Positions 8,230-16,476 of a stretch of DNA of 64,000 nucleotides are shown here, piece after piece. The first letter of the stretch is position 1; each line of letters opens with the position of its first letter. This DNA is from a bacterium (lineage in GTDB: Bacteria; Zhuqueibacterota; Zhuqueibacteria; Residuimicrobiales; Residuimicrobiaceae): assembly GCA_029565685.1 (NCBI GenBank), contig JAKQNR010000006.1, forward strand, positions 248,001 through 312,000, read 5' to 3'. The notes below the pieces were generated by a model that saw only the letters and a list, made by a program, of their open reading frames with translations, searched no databases and had not been told where the DNA came from. The translations under genes and the position numbers were made by a program.

Positions 8230-9516
8230 CTAACGCCGGAAAATCGGATCCAGGTGCCGCACCGGGCAGGGATAGCCGCCGTTCTGATACTCACAATCGC
8301 CCCAGTAAAAGCACTGCACAGAACAGATGGTTTCGCTCTCGCGCATCTGGTTGACCGGGTAGTTCTTCGCCTCCTCCGTCGCCTGGCGGATGACTCGGCG
8401 CCTATCCCTAAAACCCTTCCAGCCGCTTTTGCCTTGCAATCCCACGGAGATGAGCTTAGCCAGGCTTTTCGAGGCTTTGGACTTGGGATTGTCGATCATA
8501 AACGGCCGCATCTCCTTGACCGCTTTGCGAACGCTGTCGTCATAGTCGATATAGCCGAGGAATTCGAGATGGATATAGAGCAGTTCTTCCGCAGCCGTGC
8601 TCAATGCAATGCCTTCCTTGACCTCCTCCTGCGAATGCACCATGTTTAAAATAAGCGAAGGCCTGAAGGCGTCAAACAATGTAGCAGCGGCATTCCCGGC
8701 TGTTTGGTCGATGGCACGGATTTTTTGCAGCAGGGATCCCAGCGTAGCGCCGTTTTGCATGTTCTCCCGTAAGGCCTCCTGCTCGAACAAGGCGGCGATC
8801 TCCGGCTGGTTCTTGAATTGGCGCATGATCTTGCGCATCAGCGCGATCTTTAAAAAATTGAACGTCTCCTGGATGGCCATCGGTTCGGGCGTAGTGACGA
8901 CGATGCCCTGGTCAGCGGCGATGAAAAAATCGATGACGTTGAACGAAGAGCCGGCGCCAAGGTCCAGCAACACATAATCGGCGTGAATTCTGCGCAGTTC
9001 GTTGATAAAGCGCAGCTTTTGCGTGAACCGGGGATTGGCCATCCCCAGGGTCCCACATGCCCCGCTGATCAGCTTGAGATTCTCCACCGGCGTGTCCAAC
9101 ATGATATCAGCCAGCGTGTCCTTTTGCAGCGTATAAAAATGATAGAACGTATACTCGGGCTCGAGAATGCCCATACAGGTGTGCAGATTGGCGCCTCCCA
9201 GATCCGCATCCACGATCACCACTTGATGACCCAGCGAAGCCAGACCAATGCCCAAGGAAGCGGTCAGTACGGTTTTTCCAACTCCGCCTTTGCCGCCGCC
9301 CACTGCGTAGACAATCTGCCTTTCCGGGGAAGCCGGAGAGGCGTGAAATAACGGATCCAATTCCGACACCGTGGCTGCTTTCACCCACTCCTGGTTGTCT
9401 TCGTTGAACACCAGATCATCCTGCCCAAACATGCCGTTGTTCGCCATTTTTTTCAGTTCCGGAAGAGTGTAAGGTCTAGCCTGTTGATTGGCTAATTTAA
9501 CGAAAAGTTCTGCCAT
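8230..9516 (-). CDS. GYF-domain/MinD-ParA-like ATPase with C-terminal Cys cluster
   Basis: This is a three-part protein of about 428 aa. Residues 1-55 form a GYF_2-like domain (YTLPELKKMANNGMFG, DDLV, EWVKA). Next comes a MinD/FleN-type ATPase with deviant Walker A GGGKGGVGKT (about residue 76), VIVDADLGGANLHTCMG and DYVLLDLGAGSS. The C-terminal tail contains four cysteines (CSVQC, a third in YWGDC, and YPC), arranged C-x3-C-x5-C-x8-C, which could bind Zn or an Fe-S cluster. MinD-like proteins dimerise on ATP and position machines at membranes or poles; the specific client here is unknown. I start at MAELFVKL (9516), which fits the GYF boundary; GGGGAGA lies about 10 bases upstream. The track start at 9549 is a GTG. 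It follows the cold-shock gene by about 40 bases and ends at a terminator. Confidence 0.8.
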   Translation of the reverse strand: MAELFVKLANQQARPYTLPELKKMANNGMFGQDDLVFNEDNQEWVKAATVSELDPLFHASPASPERQIVYAVGGGKGGVGKTVLTASLGIGLASLGHQVVIVDADLGGANLHTCMGILEPEYTFYHFYTLQKDTLADIMLDTPVENLKLISGACGTLGMANPRFTQKLRFINELRRIHADYVLLDLGAGSSFNVIDFFIAADQGIVVTTPEPMAIQETFNFLKIALMRKIMRQFKNQPEIAALFEQEALRENMQNGATLGSLLQKIRAIDQTAGNAAATLFDAFRPSLILNMVHSQEEVKEGIALSTAAEELLYIHLEFLGYIDYDDSVRKAVKEMRPFMIDNPKSKASKSLAKLISVGLQGKSGWKGFRDRRRVIRQATEEAKNYPVNQMRESETICSVQCFYWGDCEYQNGGYPCPVRHLDPIFRR

Positions 9517-9558
9517 GGAGTTGATTCTCCCCCTGGTGAAGCGTTGCACAACCGACCC

Positions 9559-9762
9559 TCAGGCTTTGCGCACATGAACCGCCTTGGCGCCTTTCATATC
9601 CTGACGGACATCGAATTTAACCGCCATGCCGACGCGTACGTCTTGCGGTTTTAAAGCAATATCCAGATCACTGACGTGCAGAAAAAGATCCTCATCATCC
9701 GCCGTCACGATAAAACCCCACCCTTTCGCAGCGTCCCATGCTTTGACTATGCCGTGAGTCAT
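9559..9762 (-). CDS. Cold-shock domain protein (CspA family)
   Basis: A 67-aa single-domain OB-fold protein that binds single-stranded RNA or DNA and melts RNA structure. RNP1 is KGWGFI and RNP2 is LFLHVS, both near the positions expected for CspA proteins. The acidic DDED stretch between them replaces the more common GGED-type turn. It stands about 40 bases upstream of the MinD-like gene and may be cotranscribed with it. Whether it is cold-inducible cannot be read from the sequence. Confidence 0.93.
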   Translation of the reverse strand: MTHGIVKAWDAAKGWGFIVTADDEDLFLHVSDLDIALKPQDVRVGMAVKFDVRQDMKGAKAVHVRKA

Positions 9763-9846
9763 TTCGATCCTTCATGATGTCGAACGGAAGAGATATTCCA
9801 CCCCCCTTCCGCAGCAAAAAATATTCCAAAATCAAGACGGCGGAAG

Positions 9847-11010
9847 TCATTGTGGAGAATCGATGCCGGGTGACGGCTTGGTAAATTCGGCGCCAGGATC
9901 CTCCTCTTGCTCCTCCCGGTCTTTGCGCTCCAGCAGGTTTTCTCCATCCTTGCGTCGTCGCAGGGCCAAAAGAGTTAACACGTTGCCGATGGTATAGCAG
10001 CAGAGTCCGTAAGAAAGAACCCAGCCGGCGATAAAAAGCAAACTGAAAAAGAAAAAATAGGCTGCAATGAGAATCATGACCGGCATCCCGGCGGCATCTC
10101 CCAACATAAACGCTTTTGAAAAATAAACTTGGGCCGCAAAGGGCTGAAAAGGTGGTTGCAGCAAGGCCTGCAGTTGAACCAGACCTGCCTGCAGCAGACC
10201 CTGGCCATGGACGGCGAAGGCGTTATAGTCTGGGCCCATAAACAGTCCAAAAAGCCGGTTCATCAACAGCAGGCTTTTTTTCACCACAAAGGCAAAAAAG
10301 CCGGTCGCCGCAGCAGCAATGACCAAATTGGCCGCCTGGTAGAGTAAAAGACGCCAAGGCTGCGTCCAGGTGAGAGAGAAGGATTGAAAGACCGCTTCAA
10401 ATGCGTCCTCATCCGTGGCAGCGATGATCGCCGGAGTGTGCCAAAGTGATACAATGGTCACCACAAGTGTATAGACAATAAACAAGGAGGCGAGAAACCA
10501 GATGACGGTAAAAAGGCTGACCCCCAATGCGCCGATATATGGTATCCTGCCCATCCAGCCCAGGATCATGCTGGAGAAAACCAACAGTAGGATGAGGATC
10601 AGCAACGAGAGCGGGGCAAAGAGAATAGAGGCTATCTTTTTCCCGGCAAAGGCAAAGGCCTCGCGCCAAGAATAAAAATGGTTGCCCTTTAAATGCATAT
10701 AGGCCGCGCGCGCCACTGCGGTGTTCGTATACAAAAAGGCGATCAGCAGGGCCAGAACACCCAAACCCCAGAGCAGCCAGGCGTACCAGGACGCGCTGCT
10801 CTGAGCGCCGGGCAGACAGGGCAACAGACCATGACTTTTCCAGACCCCGGCGATCGAAGCGCCCTGCGACATCAGGGCGGCGTAACTGAACAGCAGATAG
10901 ACAAGATATCCGCTCCCTGTTCCCAGCCATTGAATCCAAATCCGTTGGAGGCTGAACGCCAATCGCGGCGCTCTCAGCAGATCATGTGCATCAAACCGTA
11001 ATGTTTGCAT
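9847..11010 (-). CDS. Polytopic membrane protein of unknown function
   Basis: I start at MQTLRFDAHDLLRAPR (ATG 11010) because GGAGG lies directly upstream (GGAGGAACTC-ATG). The track start at 11043 has no such site. The roughly 387-aa product has about six hydrophobic helices, including one near residue 30, one containing WLLWGLGVLALLIAFLY, and a long double span LFAPLSLLILILLLVF. The tail is highly charged and Glu-rich (RKDREEQEEDPGAEF). No family is recognised with confidence; the layout resembles generic DUF-type integral membrane proteins of FCB bacteria. It follows ybeY by about 63 bases. A perfect TTGACA at 11085-11090 lies within the end of ybeY, but no good -10 goes with it. Confidence 0.7.
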   Translation of the reverse strand: MQTLRFDAHDLLRAPRLAFSLQRIWIQWLGTGSGYLVYLLFSYAALMSQGASIAGVWKSHGLLPCLPGAQSSASWYAWLLWGLGVLALLIAFLYTNTAVARAAYMHLKGNHFYSWREAFAFAGKKIASILFAPLSLLILILLLVFSSMILGWMGRIPYIGALGVSLFTVIWFLASLFIVYTLVVTIVSLWHTPAIIAATDEDAFEAVFQSFSLTWTQPWRLLLYQAANLVIAAAATGFFAFVVKKSLLLMNRLFGLFMGPDYNAFAVHGQGLLQAGLVQLQALLQPPFQPFAAQVYFSKAFMLGDAAGMPVMILIAAYFFFFSLLFIAGWVLSYGLCCYTIGNVLTLLALRRRKDGENLLERKDREEQEEDPGAEFTKPSPGIDSPQ

Positions 11011-11073
11011 GAGTTCCTCCACGACTAAACAAACATTGGCCACACAACTGCAAGATATTTAAATTAATAGTTT

Positions 11074-11532
11074 TTATCCTTTGTTGTCAAGTGGTTTTAT
11101 ATTCAGCTGCGCCAGTGCCCGGTCTTCCAGCCGGTGCATGCGCTGACGCTGATCATCGCTGCCGTCGTCATGGCCGAGTAGATGCAGGACGCCGTGGGCG
11201 GTCAGTCGCAGCACCTCGGCCTGCAGGGAGACTCCGTACGCTTTTGCCTGTTTCTCGGCCACCGGCACGCAGACATAGATCTCGCCCTGTAAAAAACCCG
11301 GTCCCGAGGTATAGTTCAACGAGATCACATCCGTAAGGCGGCGCGCGCTGAAATGACGGCGTCCGAGTTTACGAATAGCCTCGCCGTCCACCCAGTACAG
11401 GTCCAGGTGATAGTTGGCCCAGCGCCGATGTGAAGCCAGCATATCCCGAACCAGCCGGCGGACCATGCGTTGATTCATCGTCCACCCGGTCTGCGGCCAG
11501 ATCTCAACTCTTTGCAGCGTTTTCGTCTTCAT
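11074..11532 (-). CDS. ybeY: Endoribonuclease YbeY (16S rRNA maturation)
   Basis: YbeY is a zinc-dependent RNase for 16S rRNA 3'-end maturation and ribosome quality control. The metal-binding signature H-x3-H-x5-H is present as HGVLHLLGHDD, and TDVISLNY matches the family's central block. Start: MKTKTLQRVEIW at 11532, with GAGGAAAAGC right before it. The track start at 11601 would add an Arg-rich leader with no homology. It begins inside the 3' end of the 7TM-HD gene (29-base overlap), giving the order phoH / 7TM-HD / ybeY. This is a common bacterial arrangement and supports cotranslation. Length (152 aa) is typical. Confidence 0.93.
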   Translation of the reverse strand: MKTKTLQRVEIWPQTGWTMNQRMVRRLVRDMLASHRRWANYHLDLYWVDGEAIRKLGRRHFSARRLTDVISLNYTSGPGFLQGEIYVCVPVAEKQAKAYGVSLQAEVLRLTAHGVLHLLGHDDGSDDQRQRMHRLEDRALAQLNIKPLDNKG

Positions 11533-13831
11533 GCTTTTCCTCGACGTCCGTCTGCGTCGCTCCGGCTTTGGGATATTCGATTCGGCGATGAAACAGACCA
11601 TTTAAAATTTTTTGAAATGAGAGTGAAATTTTGTTCAGATCCTGCAGCGTCAACGGCGACTCGTCCAGTTCGCCGCTTTTAAAGCGCTCGTCGATCATAT
11701 GATCCACCATCTGCTTGATGCGGCTGGGAGACGGTTCTTTCAGCGTTCGCGAGGTCGCCTCTACGGCGTCGGCGAGCATGACGATGGCGGTCTCTTTGGT
11801 CTGCGGCCTCGGGCCCGGGTAGCGGAATTCAGTGTCGGAGACGTACTCCCCTTTGTTCTGTTCCAGCGCTTTTTGATAGAAAAAGCTCATCAGGCTGGTG
11901 CCGTGATGTTCCTCGATAAACGCCTCCACGACCTGAGGCAGGCGCAGGGTGCGTGCCATCTCACTGCCCTTGCGGACATGATTGAGCAGGACCAATGAGC
12001 TCATGGTCGGCGTCAGCTTTTCCTGCGGATTGCGGCCGCGGGCCTGGTTCTCGACAAAGTACTCGGGCTTTTCCATCTTGCCGATGTCGTGGTAATAGGC
12101 GCCCACCCGCGCCAGCAGACCGTTGCCGCCGATGGCCTCGGCCGCCGCCTCGGACAGGTTTCCGACCATCAGGCTGTGATGGTAGGTGCCCGGGGCTTGC
12201 AGCGCCAGCTGCCGCATCAGCGGGTGATTTAAATCCGACAGCTCGAGCAACGTCATGTCCGTGGTCATATTGAACAGATATTCTAAAATCATAATCAGGC
12301 CATAGGCAAAGATGGAGGAGAGAAATCCGTTGATCAATCCGTACCCCAGGTCCCGGGAGATCTCTTTGATGGACAGATAATTGAGATAATCCTGCACCAG
12401 GATCGCTACCACATAGGCGGCCATGACCGCAGCCATGGTGCTCAAGATCCATCGCCTCGAACGGACGCGGCTGGAGGAGAGCATGGCGAACAGGGAGACG
12501 AAAAATGAGATGAAGGTGATGTCGTACTCATGACCGCGCATGGCGCCCATCAGCAGATTGATCGTGACGGCATAGGCCAGGGCCACTGGGATGTCGAAAA
12601 AAACAACCACGATGATCACGCCCATGGTGATCGGCGCCACGAGCGCCGGCAGGCTCAGTTCATTGGCTAGAAATACCACTAGGCCGGTGAGCAGAATGGT
12701 AACGCCGAGGAGCAGCAGTTGCTTGGGCCGGTCAAAGATCTCCCGGCGGACCCTGTAGAGAAACACGGCGAGGATGATCAGCAACAACAAGGTGAAGAAA
12801 AAGTTGCCGATGCTGTAGGAGAAGCGCGACCACAGGCCGGAGGCCTCCTTGCGTTCGATGCGCGCCTGGGTGAGCGAATTCAGCTTGTCGATGTGCTCCA
12901 GGGTGATGCGTTGATGACTGTCGATGATGCGTTCGCCGGCGAGCACCTGATCCTTGGCCAGCGGCACATTGGCCACCGCCTCCTCCTGCCTCTGGATGGT
13001 CTCCGCGGCATTGTAAAACAGATTGGGCGCCAAAAAGTGAACGGCGATCTTGTAGGCCAATCGGGCCGTGCTTTCGTTCAACTCGGAGTCGGCCCGCAAC
13101 TGCTCAAGAAAACGCGCCTGCGCTTCCAGCGGGCCGCGGTAATAGTTGGCGTCCTCCAGCATCTCACCGGTGTCGGAGCGGACCGATATCTTGCCGGACT
13201 GCGTCGCCAGGCTTTTCTTTTCCACATTCAGAATGCCGGCGCTGAACATCTCTTTAAGCAACGGCCGCACCACATTCTGAATGGAGCGGGACAACGCCAA
13301 TCGCGAGGCAAGAACTCCATTGAGATTTTCTCCGGCGCCGGCGGCCGCTGGGTTGATCAGCGTGGCCAGGTCGTCGGCAGCCAGAGCCACGCCGTTCTTC
13401 TCGAAAAAACCACGCAGCTCTTGCACGGTGAGGGAGGGCTTTTTCAGCTGCTCATGCATCTGTACGAAGAGCCGTTCCGCCGCCTGCGTTTGCACCTCTG
13501 CGATGGTGCTGTCGCGCTGAAAGACCGGCGCGATCGAAGAACGGGCTTGCGCGACATCAGCCGTATATTCCAGGTTGCTCTTGTTGACCGGAAAGGTGTA
13601 GGGCGCGATGATCTCGGGGCCGACGTACACCTTGCCCTCGCGCAGATCCCCGTATTGATACTTGGCGGTTTCCGGAAACAGCAGGGTGATGAGCACCGCC
13701 AGCAGCAGCACGCCGTAAATCTGCCGCTGATAGCGGAGGATCCAGCTGGGATCGCCTCTGCCCGCGTACAACCCAGAGGATTCCTGCGATTCATTGATCA
13801 TCCGTTCCAGTCGTCGGCGCATGGCGTTCAT
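11504..13831 (-). CDS. 7TM-HD phosphohydrolase (PgpH-like, candidate c-di-AMP phosphodiesterase)
   Basis: A 775-aa membrane protein with an N-terminal TM helix (near residue 35), a large extracytoplasmic 7TMR-HDED domain (about 55-330), a seven-helix membrane block (about 340-510) and a cytoplasmic HD domain with YHHSLMVGNL and the HDIGK metal motif (about 545-700). In Listeria and relatives PgpH proteins hydrolyse cyclic di-AMP; that activity is inferred here. The start overlaps the phoH stop (ATGA), and ybeY starts inside its 3' end. No diadenylate cyclase lies in this window, so the signalling role rests on family membership alone. Confidence 0.9.
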   Translation of the reverse strand: MNAMRRRLERMINESQESSGLYAGRGDPSWILRYQRQIYGVLLLAVLITLLFPETAKYQYGDLREGKVYVGPEIIAPYTFPVNKSNLEYTADVAQARSSIAPVFQRDSTIAEVQTQAAERLFVQMHEQLKKPSLTVQELRGFFEKNGVALAADDLATLINPAAAGAGENLNGVLASRLALSRSIQNVVRPLLKEMFSAGILNVEKKSLATQSGKISVRSDTGEMLEDANYYRGPLEAQARFLEQLRADSELNESTARLAYKIAVHFLAPNLFYNAAETIQRQEEAVANVPLAKDQVLAGERIIDSHQRITLEHIDKLNSLTQARIERKEASGLWSRFSYSIGNFFFTLLLLIILAVFLYRVRREIFDRPKQLLLLGVTILLTGLVVFLANELSLPALVAPITMGVIIVVVFFDIPVALAYAVTINLLMGAMRGHEYDITFISFFVSLFAMLSSSRVRSRRWILSTMAAVMAAYVVAILVQDYLNYLSIKEISRDLGYGLINGFLSSIFAYGLIMILEYLFNMTTDMTLLELSDLNHPLMRQLALQAPGTYHHSLMVGNLSEAAAEAIGGNGLLARVGAYYHDIGKMEKPEYFVENQARGRNPQEKLTPTMSSLVLLNHVRKGSEMARTLRLPQVVEAFIEEHHGTSLMSFFYQKALEQNKGEYVSDTEFRYPGPRPQTKETAIVMLADAVEATSRTLKEPSPSRIKQMVDHMIDERFKSGELDESPLTLQDLNKISLSFQKILNGLFHRRIEYPKAGATQTDVEEKHEDENAAKS

Positions 13832-14796
13832 TCAGGATCTCCCGGCTTGGTACGGCCCGTGGTGCTGTTCTTTTCATAGGCCTTGATGATTCTGCGAACC
13901 AGGTGATGACGGACGACATCGCGATCCGTGAGATAAGCAAAACCGATGCCTTCGATCCCGCGAAGAATGGTCTGGATCTGCACCAAACCCGATTCGGTTT
14001 TTTCCGGCAGATCGATCTGGGTGATGTCGCCGGTGATGATGGCCCTGGAATTGTTGCCTAGACGGGTGAGAAACATCTTCATCTGCAGCGAGGTGGCGTT
14101 CTGCGCCTCATCGAGGATGACAAACGCGTTGTTGAGCGTGCGACCGCGCATATAGGCCAGCGGCACAATTTCGATGACACGGGTCTCTAAAAGCCGTTTC
14201 AGCTTGTCGGCGGGCGCCATATCGTACAGCGCGTCGTACAGCGGCCGCAGGTAAGGATCGACCTTTTCGCGGAAATCGCCGGGCAGAAAACCGAGGCTCT
14301 CTCCCGCCTCCACCGCCGGACGACAGAGGGCGATGCGCTCCACCAGTTTATCCCGCAGCGCGGCCATGGCCACGGCCACGGCCATAAATGTTTTTCCGGT
14401 GCCGGCTGGTCCAATGGCGAAGACGATGTCGTTTTGCCGGCAGGTGGCCAGGTAAGCCTGCTGCCCCTCGGTCCGGGGCTTGATCAGACCGTTGCGGGTG
14501 TAAACGATCACCTCATCGCTGTCCGTGGACTCGCTCTGCTCTCTGGTTCTGGACGCCAGATCGGTCACGCGGGAGACCGCGAGAATGTCGTCAGGGGAAA
14601 TCAGGCCGTTGCGGTTGGCCAGATAGATCAATTCCTGCAGCACCTTCTCCGCGCGATGCACCTGCGCTTCCATGCCGCGCAGAATGATCTCCTGGCCGCG
14701 GGCGATGATCTGCGCGTCCAGTTCCGCTTCCAGCAGACGAAGGTGGCTGTCGCGCATTCCGAACAGAATCAGGGGATCGATGCCTTTGATGACCAT
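13828..14796 (-). CDS. phoH: PhoH family ATPase (PhoH/PhoL)
   Basis: A PhoH-family P-loop protein, often called PhoL when next to ybeY, thought to act in RNA metabolism. An N-terminal KH/RNA-binding-like segment (GIDPLILFGMRDSHL, IIARGQEIILRG) precedes the ATPase core. The core shows Walker A GPAGTGKTFMAVAVAMAAL, ALCRPAVEAGE-SLGFLPGD, Walker B AFVILDEAQNAT and TGDITQIDLP. I prefer ATG 14796 (MVIKGIDPLILFG), which gives about 322 aa, because homologues begin at this block. Its GGAGGGG is about 14 bases away, which is loose. The track start at 14883 is a TTG, so the exact start is uncertain. It is the first gene of the phoH / 7TM-HD / ybeY set. Confidence 0.92.
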   Translation of the reverse strand: MVIKGIDPLILFGMRDSHLRLLEAELDAQIIARGQEIILRGMEAQVHRAEKVLQELIYLANRNGLISPDDILAVSRVTDLASRTREQSESTDSDEVIVYTRNGLIKPRTEGQQAYLATCRQNDIVFAIGPAGTGKTFMAVAVAMAALRDKLVERIALCRPAVEAGESLGFLPGDFREKVDPYLRPLYDALYDMAPADKLKRLLETRVIEIVPLAYMRGRTLNNAFVILDEAQNATSLQMKMFLTRLGNNSRAIITGDITQIDLPEKTESGLVQIQTILRGIEGIGFAYLTDRDVVRHHLVRRIIKAYEKNSTTGRTKPGDPE

Positions 14797-14928
14797 CCGG
14801 CGTTCGTAATCCCCTCCCACACCTTTTTTAACTGTCACAGTTCGGCTTCTCACATCAGGTTCAGCGTGAACACAAAGCAACACGCCGTGCGTGCTCCGCG
14901 CGTCAGACCGCCTCGGTGCACAGGGCTT

Positions 14929-14973
14929 AAAAAAAAACTCTCGATCCGGTTGTCGAACAACCCGGATCGAGAG
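14929..14973 (-). terminator. Strong rho-independent terminator of the lipoprotein-LysM operon
   Basis: On the minus strand a 12-bp GC-rich stem CTCTCGATCCGG/CCGGATCGAGAG, whose 12-base loop also pairs partly (GTTG/CAAC), is followed by nine T. It stands about 125 bases past the LysM gene stop. The 300 bases between the LysM stop and my phoH start hold this terminator and nothing else that I recognise. Confidence 0.9.
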
Positions 14974-15096
14974 TCCACTTTCACACAGCCTCCGGTCGCC
15001 GCATCACCGAATTCCATACGGTCTTGCCGTTTTGCGCTTCGAATCCATTCAAACCTTCGAAGAACGCCCGGATGCTGCCGGAGACGAACAAAGCAA

Positions 15097-15945
15097 TCAG
15101 CGCGGAATCACCAGCACCGTGTACGGATACAGGCGGGTGGGATCGCTGCCGATGATGGCCTTATTCTTTTCGTACAGTTTGGTCCACTTGGTCGGATCAC
15201 CGAACACCTTGGGGTTCGAGGCGATCTTTTTCAGATAATCACCCTTGGCGACCAGATATTCATCCGGTCCGCATTCGCGATGAATCTTGAAGATCTGTTT
15301 CGGATAGATCAGGTCGGGATCCTTGATCTGATCTTTATTATACGAATAGATGCGCATCCACTGATAAGGATTCGCATAGATATCCTTCTTGCCCGCGATC
15401 TTCCACAGATAATCGCCGACCACTACGGTATAGTTGTCGTACATGGCCTTCGGCATCTTGTTTTTGATCTGGGTGATTTTGCCTTCGATGGAAGCGATCA
15501 GATTCTGCATCTCCGTCAAAACGGAGATCTTGTTCTTCTTGGCTTCCGCCAGCTTGGCTTCCAACGCCGCCACTTCATCACTCCGCTTGAACAGTTCTTC
15601 CGGCGACAGGGCCAACAGGCCGTCCGCCTGGCTGTCCAGAGCTTTCAACATGTTGCGGTACGCGTCTACACTGGCCTGGTCGGTGCCGATCATCTTGAGG
15701 ATTTCACCCCAGATTTTATCGGATTCGGCGGTAATGCCGGCTATTTCAGTTTTTAACGCGGCAACGCTTGATGCACATTCCTCAACCGCTTTCTTTGCAT
15801 TGGCCTCTCTGGTCTGCCAGTCTTTGAGTTGAGCATTGTACTCGTCCATGCTCATCTTTTCTTGTGCAGTCGCATAGGAACCCGAAAGCATCGTAAAGGA
15901 AAGCGCAAGCGTCAGAATAAGCAAAACTTTGCTGGAGAACTTCAT
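15097..15945 (-). CDS. Exported coiled-coil protein with two LysM-like domains
   Basis: A 282-aa exported protein. The signal peptide MKFSSKVLLILTLALSFTML ends near AQEK. A long heptad-rich coiled coil follows (residues about 28-165, rich in K, E, A and L). Two LysM-like modules complete it: YTVVVGDYLWKIAGKKDIY and YLVAKGDYLKKIASNPKVFG, each followed by a W-x-(R/K)-(I/L)-Y segment. LysM modules bind peptidoglycan glycans, so a periplasmic wall-associated role is likely. GGAGGGAGTCA precedes the ATG. It follows the small lipoprotein gene by 42 bases and ends at a strong terminator, so the two make a compact operon. Its exact function is not known. Confidence 0.85.
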   Translation of the reverse strand: MKFSSKVLLILTLALSFTMLSGSYATAQEKMSMDEYNAQLKDWQTREANAKKAVEECASSVAALKTEIAGITAESDKIWGEILKMIGTDQASVDAYRNMLKALDSQADGLLALSPEELFKRSDEVAALEAKLAEAKKNKISVLTEMQNLIASIEGKITQIKNKMPKAMYDNYTVVVGDYLWKIAGKKDIYANPYQWMRIYSYNKDQIKDPDLIYPKQIFKIHRECGPDEYLVAKGDYLKKIASNPKVFGDPTKWTKLYEKNKAIIGSDPTRLYPYTVLVIPR

Positions 15946-15987
15946 TGACTCCCTCCGTAAAGGTTTATTTCAGACCCTTGTTTCCAA

Positions 15988-16260
15988 TTACCATGCAGCC
16001 AGTCTTTTCGCCACATCTACTTTTTCCTGCTTCATCGTTTCGAGCTTTTGTTTCGCTTCCGCTAACTGGGCTTGCAGCTTGGCTTTTTCGCTGCTGCAGT
16101 CGGCGGCCTTTTGCTCGGCGGACAGGGCTGCGGCTTTGGCATCCTCTAGCGCTTTCAGTTGCTTCTCATTGGGATGTTTGCTGCACCCAACGATCACCAA
16201 TGCGACCAAAAGAACGACGAATACGGCTAGCCGTATGCTGGTAGTGGAGAATCGCTTCAT
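15988..16260 (-). CDS. Small Lpp-like coiled-coil lipoprotein
   Basis: A 90-aa lipoprotein. A hydrophobic signal (LAVFVVLLVALVIVGC) ends in a lipobox whose Cys would be lipidated. The mature part is a single Ala/Lys/Glu/Gln heptad helix (LEDAKAAALSAEQKAADCSS and LAEAKQKLETMKQ), much like Braun lipoprotein or OmpLpp-type trimers, with an extra Cys in the helix. AAAGGAGGTG is a near-perfect Shine-Dalgarno. It is 10 bases from the ATG at 16260 but 7 bases from an in-frame TTG at 16263, so either codon could start. There is no C-terminal Lys like that used by E. coli Lpp for wall cross-linking; the LysM protein made from the same transcript could supply wall contact instead (inference). Confidence 0.82.
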   Translation of the reverse strand: MKRFSTTSIRLAVFVVLLVALVIVGCSKHPNEKQLKALEDAKAAALSAEQKAADCSSEKAKLQAQLAEAKQKLETMKQEKVDVAKRLAAW

Positions 16261-16306
16261 CAAGGCTACACCTCCTTTCGCATGAACTGCTCGTACCTTC
16301 TATTGC

Positions 16307-16368
16307 TACGGTGACATAAGATTTTTACATGGTATCCCCATTTACCATCCAGACGCACTAACACCGTA
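16307..16368 (-). promoter_or_regulatory. Structured 5' leader of the lipoprotein-LysM operon
   Basis: Between the promoter (start site near 16389) and the Shine-Dalgarno there is a two-stem structure. The outer stem TACGGTG/CACCGTA (7 bp) encloses an inner hairpin ATGGTA/TACCAT with an 8-base loop. The outer stem ends about 35 bases from the ribosome-binding site. It matches no riboswitch class I recognise. It may stabilise the mRNA or bind a regulator. Confidence 0.45.
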
Positions 16369-16395
16369 AGAATAAGCGGTATCTCTCCTTGATCC

Positions 16396-16424
16396 ATTTT
16401 AAGAAAAAATTGGGTAATTGTCAA
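16396..16424 (-). promoter_or_regulatory. Sigma70-type promoter of the lipoprotein-LysM operon
   Basis: Minus strand TTGACA (16419-16424), 17-base spacer, TAAAAT (16396-16401). The -35 is perfect, the -10 matches 5 of 6, and the spacing is ideal. The inferred start site near 16389 leaves a leader of about 125 bases. Confidence 0.8.
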
Positions 16425-16476
16425 GAATATTCGTGTTTATCAATCTCCTTTTTTGCCTGAAAAGACGGGAAACCCC

